This document shows positions 7,182 through 11,124 of a DNA stretch of 11,124 nt, in pieces. Source of the DNA: Hyphomicrobiales bacterium (GTDB lineage Bacteria > Pseudomonadota > Alphaproteobacteria > Rhizobiales > Beijerinckiaceae); assembly GCA_027489835.1 (NCBI GenBank), contig JAIXZF010000189.1, positions 1-11,124 on the forward strand, read 5' to 3'. Made by a program: the position numbers and the translations under genes. Position 1 is the stretch's first letter. Every line of letters starts with the position of its first letter. The notes beneath the pieces are model-generated. The model saw nothing but the letters and a program-made list of their open reading frames with translations, did no database searches and was not told where the DNA came from.

Positions 7182-7271
7182 GCAGTTGGCAGTCGGCAGT
7201 GGGCAGTCGAGCGGCCGTCAGCGGTCTTGGCGTGGTGGTGAACCGACTGCCGAATGCCGACTGCCGACTGC
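7182..7271. repeat. Inverted pair of four-unit heptanucleotide tandem repeats between coxS and coxL
   Basis: The left array at 7182-7209 has four GCAGTNG units (GCAGTTG, GCAGTCG, GCAGTGG, GCAGTCG). The right array at 7244-7271 has four units CGACTGC, CGAATGC, CGACTGC, CGACTGC, the inverse complement. The two 28-base arms can pair at 24 of 28 positions around a 34-base loop. The right array ends two bases before the coxS stop codon, and the left array begins 30 bases before the coxL start codon, so the hairpin would fill the intercistronic mRNA. No T-run is present, so partial termination, mRNA processing or stabilisation is possible. The heptamer family resembles short tandemly repeated elements seen between genes in other bacteria. 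Confidence 0.85.
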
Positions 7272-7273
7272 CC

Positions 7274-7774
<501 letters not shown>

Positions 7775-7828
7775 GAACTCTTTCCTCCTCGTGAACCCAC
7801 GTCGCGGGGGAGCCGCGCGCGATCCGTT

Positions 7829-7856
7829 GTTATTGGCAGGATGATCCGTGCGCCAA
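7829..7856 (-). promoter_or_regulatory. Weak candidate promoter for coxSLM
   Basis: On the minus strand TTGGCG (7856-7851) and AATAAC (7834-7829) are separated by 16 bases, each matching 4 of 6 consensus positions. Initiation near 7821 would give a leader of about 47 bases before coxS. Alphaproteobacterial promoters are often weak, so this is only a candidate. Confidence 0.25.
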
Positions 7857-8099
7857 AGCCTCGGCCCGGCCTGCTTCGAGGAAGCGGGACGGACAGCAGC
7901 AGGTGATCCCTCACCGGACGCCGCATTTCCTGAAAACCAGAGTGAACCTCCGTTTTTCGGCCGTCAAGCGGGGGCCCGAAAATAAGATCAGGCTCGTTTC
8001 GACGCGATTTCAGCTGATTTCAGCCCAATGGCGCAGGTGGGGACGGCTGGCACCAAGGCGTCGTCGCGGCGCCGATGCGAACGTCAAGGCGGCGGCTCC

Positions 8100-8118
8100 G
8101 CCACGAACCGCTCGTGGC
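8100..8118 (-). terminator. Small hairpin downstream of coxG
   Basis: GCCACGA (8100-8106) pairs with TCGTGGC (8112-8118) around a five-base loop, six bases past the coxG stop in the direction of transcription. There is no T-run, so termination is only possible; it may just mark the mRNA end. Confidence 0.35.
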
Positions 8119-8123
8119 AGGGC

Positions 8124-8573
8124 TCAGGCGGCGACGAGCGCCGCGAACTTGGCGAAGAACTCGTCAGCGTACTTCTTGGCGACCGAATCGATCAGACGCG
8201 AGCCGAGCTGCATGATCTTGCCGCCGACCTGCGCGTCGACCTCGTAGCTCAGCAGCGTGCCTCCGCCCTCGGCGTCGGTCAGCGTCACCTTCGCGCCGCC
8301 CTTGGCGAAGCCGGCGATGCCGCCCTCGCCTTCCCCGCTGATGACGTAGCCATTGGGCGGATCGAGTTCGCTGAGCTCCACCTTGCCGCGGAACGTGGCC
8401 TTGACCGGCCCGAGCTTGATCTTGGCCACGGCCGAGAAATGGGTGTCGTCGTCCTTCACCAGCTCCTCGCAGCCGGGGATGCACGCCTTCAGCGCCTCCG
8501 GATCGTTGAGCTTCGCCCAGACCACATCACGGCTTGCTGGCAAGGTCACCTCGCCGGACATCTTCATCGCCAT
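8124..8573 (-). CDS. coxG: CoxG-type SRPBCC protein (CO dehydrogenase subunit G family)
   Basis: This 149-residue protein of the CoxG/SRPBCC superfamily is annotated in databases as carbon monoxide dehydrogenase subunit G. Family features visible are SGEVTLPASRDVVWAKLNDP near the N-terminus, ACIPGCEEL, then KIKLGPVKATFRGKVEL and the glycine-rich GEGEGGIAGFAKGGAKVTL. In CO-oxidising bacteria CoxG recruits the enzyme to the membrane through a C-terminal extension. This protein ends right after the last helix (KKYADEFFAKFAALVAA), with no hydrophobic tail, so membrane anchoring by that route is unlikely. The start at 8573 is chosen because GGAG lies six bases upstream; ATGs at 8588, 8567 and 8561 are alternatives. 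It is the most upstream minus-strand gene, divergent from pcaB by 99 bases. Confidence 0.88.
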   Translation of the reverse strand: MAMKMSGEVTLPASRDVVWAKLNDPEALKACIPGCEELVKDDDTHFSAVAKIKLGPVKATFRGKVELSELDPPNGYVISGEGEGGIAGFAKGGAKVTLTDAEGGGTLLSYEVDAQVGGKIMQLGSRLIDSVAKKYADEFFAKFAALVAA

Positions 8574-8672
8574 TGTTCGCTCCGCCATTCCGTGCTGGCT
8601 TGTCGCGCCGGTGCGCGTCCCGTTATCGAGGACAAAGGCGCGGCCGCGCAAGGGGCGGCGAGGCGGAGCATC
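8574..8672. promoter_or_regulatory. Divergent control region between coxG and pcaB
   Basis: These 99 bases must hold promoters for both directions, but I found no convincing -35/-10 pair. They contain a perfect 12-base palindrome, GCGCGGCCGCGC (8638-8649), 23 bases before the pcaB start, and CGCGC-CGGT-GCGCG (8604-8617). Either could be a regulator site, or chance in GC-rich DNA. The pcaB ribosome binding site GGAG is at 8665-8668, the coxG one at 8583-8580 on the other strand. Confidence 0.4.
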
Positions 8673-10040
8673 ATGTCGGGCACACACGGCTTCCACCTGT
8701 TCGATGCGCTGATGAACGACGAGCGCGCCGACGCCATCCTGTCGGATCACGGCTATGTCCGCCGCATGCTGGCCTTCGAGGCCGCCTTGGCGCGGGCCGA
8801 AGGATTGGAAGGCGTGATCCCGTCCGGCGCCGCCTCCGCCATTTCGCGCGCCGTCGAGGGGCTCCACGACGAGGACGTCAACGAGATGGCCGCCGCGATC
8901 GCCGAAGGCACGGCCAGGGCCGGCACGCCTGTCATTCCCCTCGTCAAGCTGCTGACGGCGCGGGTCGACCCTGACGGGCAGGCCTATGTCCATTGGGGCG
9001 CGACCACGCAGGATGTCATGGACACGGCGCTCGCGCTGCAGATGCGCGACGTTTCGGATCTGCTCGACCTGGGGCTCAGCCAGCTGGCGTCGGCCCTGGC
9101 GACGCTGGCGCATCGTCATCGCGACACGCCGATGATCGGGCGCACCGTGCTGCAGCACGCGTTGCCGGTCACTTTCGGCCTCAAGGCGGCGGGCTGGCTC
9201 GGCGGCGTCACGCGGACGCGCCAGCGGCTCGCCGAGAGCGCCCCCCGCGTGTTGGCGCTCCAGTTCGGCGGCGCGGCCGGCACGCTGGCCTCGCTTAGCT
9301 CGAAGGGCCCTGCGGTGGCGGAACGCCTGGCGATGGAACTCGGCCTCGCCCTGCCGGCAATGCCATGGCACGCGGCGCGCGACCGCATTGCCGAGATGGC
9401 AGCCTTTTGCGGCATCCTGTGCGGAACGCTCGGCAAGATCGGCCGCGACGTGACGCTGATGATGCAGACCGACGTGCAGGAGGCCTTCGAGCCCGCCGCG
9501 CCGGGCCGTGGCGGCTCCTCCACCATGCCCCACAAGCGCAACCCTGTGCTGTCCGCGCTGCTCGTCTCGGCCGGCCTGCAGGCGCCCGGCCTCGTCGCGA
9601 CCATCATGGCAGCGCAGATGCACGAGCATGAGCGCGCCGCAGGCCCGGCGCACGCCGAATGGCGCACGCTGCCGGAACTGCTGAGGCTCACGGCAGGCGC
9701 GCTGAAGACGGCCATCGCGCTGGCGGAAGGGCTCGACGTGCGGCCGGACCGGATGCGCGCCAACATCGACACGACGAACGGCCTCGTGATGGCCGAGGCG
9801 GTGATGATGGCCTTGGGCGCGACCCTGGGCCGCCTCGAGGCCCACCATGCGGTGGACGAGGCCTGCCGCGCGGCGCTTGCCCAGAACCGGCACCTGCGCG
9901 ATGTTCTCGCCGAGGATGGACGCATCGGCGCCGCGCTCGGCCCCGAGCGGCTGCGGGCCCTGTTCGAGCCCGAGGCCTATCTCGGCGCGGCCGGTCTCTT
10001 CGTGGATGCCGCCATCGCCGAGCACGAGGGCATGCCATGA
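8673..10040 (+). CDS. pcaB: 3-carboxy-cis,cis-muconate cycloisomerase family protein (fumarase/aspartase superfamily)
   Basis: This 455-residue protein is of the class II fumarase/aspartase superfamily and most like PcaB, which turns 3-carboxy-cis,cis-muconate into 4-carboxymuconolactone in the protocatechuate branch of the beta-ketoadipate pathway. Three conserved regions are visible: YVHWGATTQDVMDTA, GRTVLQHALPVTFGLKAAGWL, and the superfamily signature GSSTMPHKRNP at residues 281-291, which holds the catalytic serine loop. Length matches PcaB (about 450). The ATG at 8673 has GGAG four bases upstream and matches the N-termini of the family (FHLFDALMNDERADAILSD). None of pcaC, pcaD, pcaG or pcaH is in the window. 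Instead it is coupled by an ATGA overlap to an aconitase X gene, so the true substrate may differ from the classical one. Confidence 0.87.
   Translation: MSGTHGFHLFDALMNDERADAILSDHGYVRRMLAFEAALARAEGLEGVIPSGAASAISRAVEGLHDEDVNEMAAAIAEGTARAGTPVIPLVKLLTARVDPDGQAYVHWGATTQDVMDTALALQMRDVSDLLDLGLSQLASALATLAHRHRDTPMIGRTVLQHALPVTFGLKAAGWLGGVTRTRQRLAESAPRVLALQFGGAAGTLASLSSKGPAVAERLAMELGLALPAMPWHAARDRIAEMAAFCGILCGTLGKIGRDVTLMMQTDVQEAFEPAAPGRGGSSTMPHKRNPVLSALLVSAGLQAPGLVATIMAAQMHEHERAAGPAHAEWRTLPELLRLTAGALKTAIALAEGLDVRPDRMRANIDTTNGLVMAEAVMMALGATLGRLEAHHAVDEACRAALAQNRHLRDVLAEDGRIGAALGPERLRALFEPEAYLGAAGLFVDAAIAEHEGMP
10026..10030 (+). promoter_or_regulatory. Shine-Dalgarno of the aconitase X gene inside the pcaB end
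   Basis: GAGGG lies six bases before the ATG at 10037, within the last codons of pcaB. With the ATGA overlap (10037-10040) it supports coupled translation and this start. Confidence 0.6.
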
Positions 10041-11124
10041 GCATCCTGTCCCCCGCCGAAGCCGCCATCGCGGCTGGTTCGGATGGCCACGCCATGGCCA
10101 TGCGCGTCGTGGCCGAGAGCGCGCGGCTCCTGGGAGCGCCGAGGCTCATCGAGGTCGCCTCTGCCCACATCGACGGCGCGCTCTACCATGGCGACGCCGG
10201 CACGCTGTTCGCCGAGGAACTCGTGCGGCTGGGCGCGAAGGTCGCGGTCAGGTCCACTCTGAACGTCGGCGCGCTCGACCTCACGGGCTGTTCCGCCAGT
10301 CATCTCCGCGGCGCGACGCGGGACATGGCGCGCCGGCTGATGCTGGCCTACGAGGCCATGGGCTGCGAGCGGAGCTGGACCTGCGCGCCCTATCAGGCCG
10401 GCCATCGGCCCGCCCGCGGCACAGACGTGGCCTGGGGCGAGAGCAATGCCGTCGCCTTCTGCAACTCGGTGCTGGGCGCGCGCACCAACCGCTATGGCGA
10501 CTATCTCGACATCGCCTGCGCCATCACCGGCCGCGCGCCGCATTGCGGGCTGCACCTGCCCGAAAATCGCCTGGCCACGGTCGAGGTTGACCTGTCTGGC
10601 CTGCCGCAGGCACTTCTCGCCAGCGATTGGGCCTGGCCCGTGCTCGGCACCCTGTTCGGCCGGGAGATCGGCGGCGCAATCGGCGTCGTGACTGGCGTAC
10701 GGACCCCGGTCAGCGAAGACCGGCTGAAGGCTTTCGGCGCGGCGGCGGCCTCGAGCGGCGGCGTGGGTCTCTTCCATATCGCGGGCGTCACGCCCGAAGC
10801 CCCGACGCGCGAGGCGGCGCTGGGCGGCCTCGCTCCGGTCTCCGTTGTCGCCGTGACGCCGGCCCTCTTCCGCGCGGCGCAGGCCGGGCTCTCCACCATC
10901 TCCGACGCGGCGCGGATCGACGCCGTCGCCATCGGCAGCCCCCATCTGTCGCTCGACGAGATGCAGGCTCTCGGCCAGTTGCTGGACGGCCGTCCGGCGC
11001 GCGTGCCGATCTATGCCTGCACGGGCCGCCATGTGCTGCGAGAAACCGATCGAACCGGCCTGCGCAAGGCGCTGGAAAGACTCAATGTCGTGATCGTTGC
11101 GGACACTTGCGTGGTCGTCACGCC
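10037..11124 (+). CDS. acnX: Aconitase X (AcnX) catalytic domain, dehydratase; 3' end outside window
   Basis: An open frame starts at 10037 and runs without a stop to the window end (362 complete codons), so the gene is 3'-truncated. Translation gives MSILSPAEAAIAAGSDGHAM..., with the AcnX hallmark ESNAVAFCNSVLGARTNRYG at residues 135-154, preceded by TCAPYQAG (Cys116) and followed by ITGRAPHCGLHL and YACTGRH (Cys328). These cysteines are candidate iron ligands, unassigned here. AcnX enzymes are aconitase-superfamily hydro-lyases; known activities are cis-3-hydroxy-L-proline dehydratase in bacteria and phosphomevalonate dehydratase in archaea. In the family the swivelling domain is either fused at the C-terminus or a separate small subunit, which should lie beyond 11124. 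The start overlaps the pcaB stop by four bases, implying a shared transcript and pathway. Family call is firm; substrate unknown. Confidence 0.9.
   Translation, partial: MSILSPAEAAIAAGSDGHAMAMRVVAESARLLGAPRLIEVASAHIDGALYHGDAGTLFAEELVRLGAKVAVRSTLNVGALDLTGCSASHLRGATRDMARRLMLAYEAMGCERSWTCAPYQAGHRPARGTDVAWGESNAVAFCNSVLGARTNRYGDYLDIACAITGRAPHCGLHLPENRLATVEVDLSGLPQALLASDWAWPVLGTLFGREIGGAIGVVTGVRTPVSEDRLKAFGAAAASSGGVGLFHIAGVTPEAPTREAALGGLAPVSVVAVTPALFRAAQAGLSTISDAARIDAVAIGSPHLSLDEMQALGQLLDGRPARVPIYACTGRHVLRETDRTGLRKALERLNVVIVADTCVVVT

Larger units (their letters stand above)
7775..8123. other. 349-base non-coding gap between coxG and coxS
   Basis: I see no credible gene here. Besides the weak promoter at 7829-7856, it contains a bulged inverted repeat, TTTTCGGCC (7954-7962) with GGCCCGAAAA (7973-7982). 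It also has a direct repeat GATTTCAGC at 8006-8014 and 8016-8024 (10-base period, one helical turn) and a short hairpin just after coxG (8100-8118). Bases 7927-8030 are distinctly richer in A and T than the surrounding genes, as expected of a control region. The open frames that cross it show no family resemblance. Confidence 0.6.

Noticed and set aside
5922..7241. Long plus-strand open frame antisense to coxL
   Set aside because: The translation is rich in Arg, Asp, Gly and His as expected of an antisense frame in GC-rich DNA, and coxL is unambiguous on the other strand.
7182..7271. CRISPR array
   Set aside because: Units are seven bases with no spacers, arranged as inverted tandem blocks; no cas genes are present.
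7953..7983. Intrinsic terminator in the coxG-coxS gap
   Set aside because: The T-run is on the 5' side of the stem on either strand, so the U-tract needed after the hairpin is missing.
8028..8672. In-frame upstream extension of pcaB
   Set aside because: This part is antisense to coxG and low in family resemblance. PcaB proteins begin at the 8673 start, which has a Shine-Dalgarno.
8574..10025. Long open minus-strand frame antisense to pcaB, continuous with coxG
   Set aside because: Its translation is arginine- and histidine-rich with no family pattern, and it is the mirror of an obvious pcaB gene. Only the coxG part, from 8573, has a family match and ribosome binding site.

Overview
The window is a gene-dense, very GC-rich stretch (codon third positions almost all G or C) that looks like the chromosome of an alphaproteobacterium, most likely a member of the Rhizobiales/Hyphomicrobiales. 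Two things point there: the protein types, and the long inverted repeat at 1175-1263, whose sequence resembles palindromes that are common between genes in that order. This is recognition from memory, not a database match. No rRNA, tRNA, CRISPR array, transposase or integrase is visible.

Layout. (1) 1-1164 (+) is the 3' part of an Old Yellow Enzyme-type flavin oxidoreductase. It most resembles the C-terminal half of bifunctional salicylyl-CoA 5-hydroxylase/oxidoreductase proteins. (2) 1272-3361 (-) is a translationally coupled pair: a MoxR/CoxD-type AAA+ ATPase, then a CoxE-type von Willebrand A protein that starts at a TTG overlapping the ATPase stop. (3) 3532-3885 (+) is a small SnoaL-like (NTF2-fold) gene with a strong Shine-Dalgarno, inserted in opposite orientation. 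(4) 3961-8573 (-) holds coxG, coxS, coxL and coxM in transcription order: a molybdenum hydroxylase of the xanthine oxidase family with its SRPBCC partner. (5) 8673-11124 (+), divergent from coxG, is a pcaB-type cycloisomerase followed by an aconitase X gene that overlaps it by four bases and runs off the window end.

How the genes fit together. CoxS (two [2Fe-2S] clusters), CoxM (FAD) and CoxL (molybdopterin) should form one heterotrimeric or dimer-of-trimers hydroxylase. CoxD and CoxE are the usual maturation pair, and CoxG is the usual accessory. The active-site loop of CoxL reads AYRGAGR, the form II signature. It lacks the cysteine that holds copper in true CO dehydrogenases, and the gene order S-L-M is also that of form II. 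CO may therefore not be the substrate. The flanking genes (an aromatic-CoA type oxidoreductase, a carboxymuconate cycloisomerase homologue and an aconitase X dehydratase) suggest a catabolic region for aromatic or heterocyclic acids, but no gene here fixes the substrate.

Non-coding structure is concentrated at junctions. Hairpin-forming inverted repeats lie at both convergent gene ends (1175-1263, 3902-3924). An inverted pair of four-unit heptanucleotide repeats sits inside the operon between coxS and coxL. The 349-base gap between coxG and coxS holds a weak promoter candidate and small repeats. The least expected element is the pcaB-acnX pair: two enzymes of different superfamilies, tightly coupled, in a combination I do not recognise from a described pathway.
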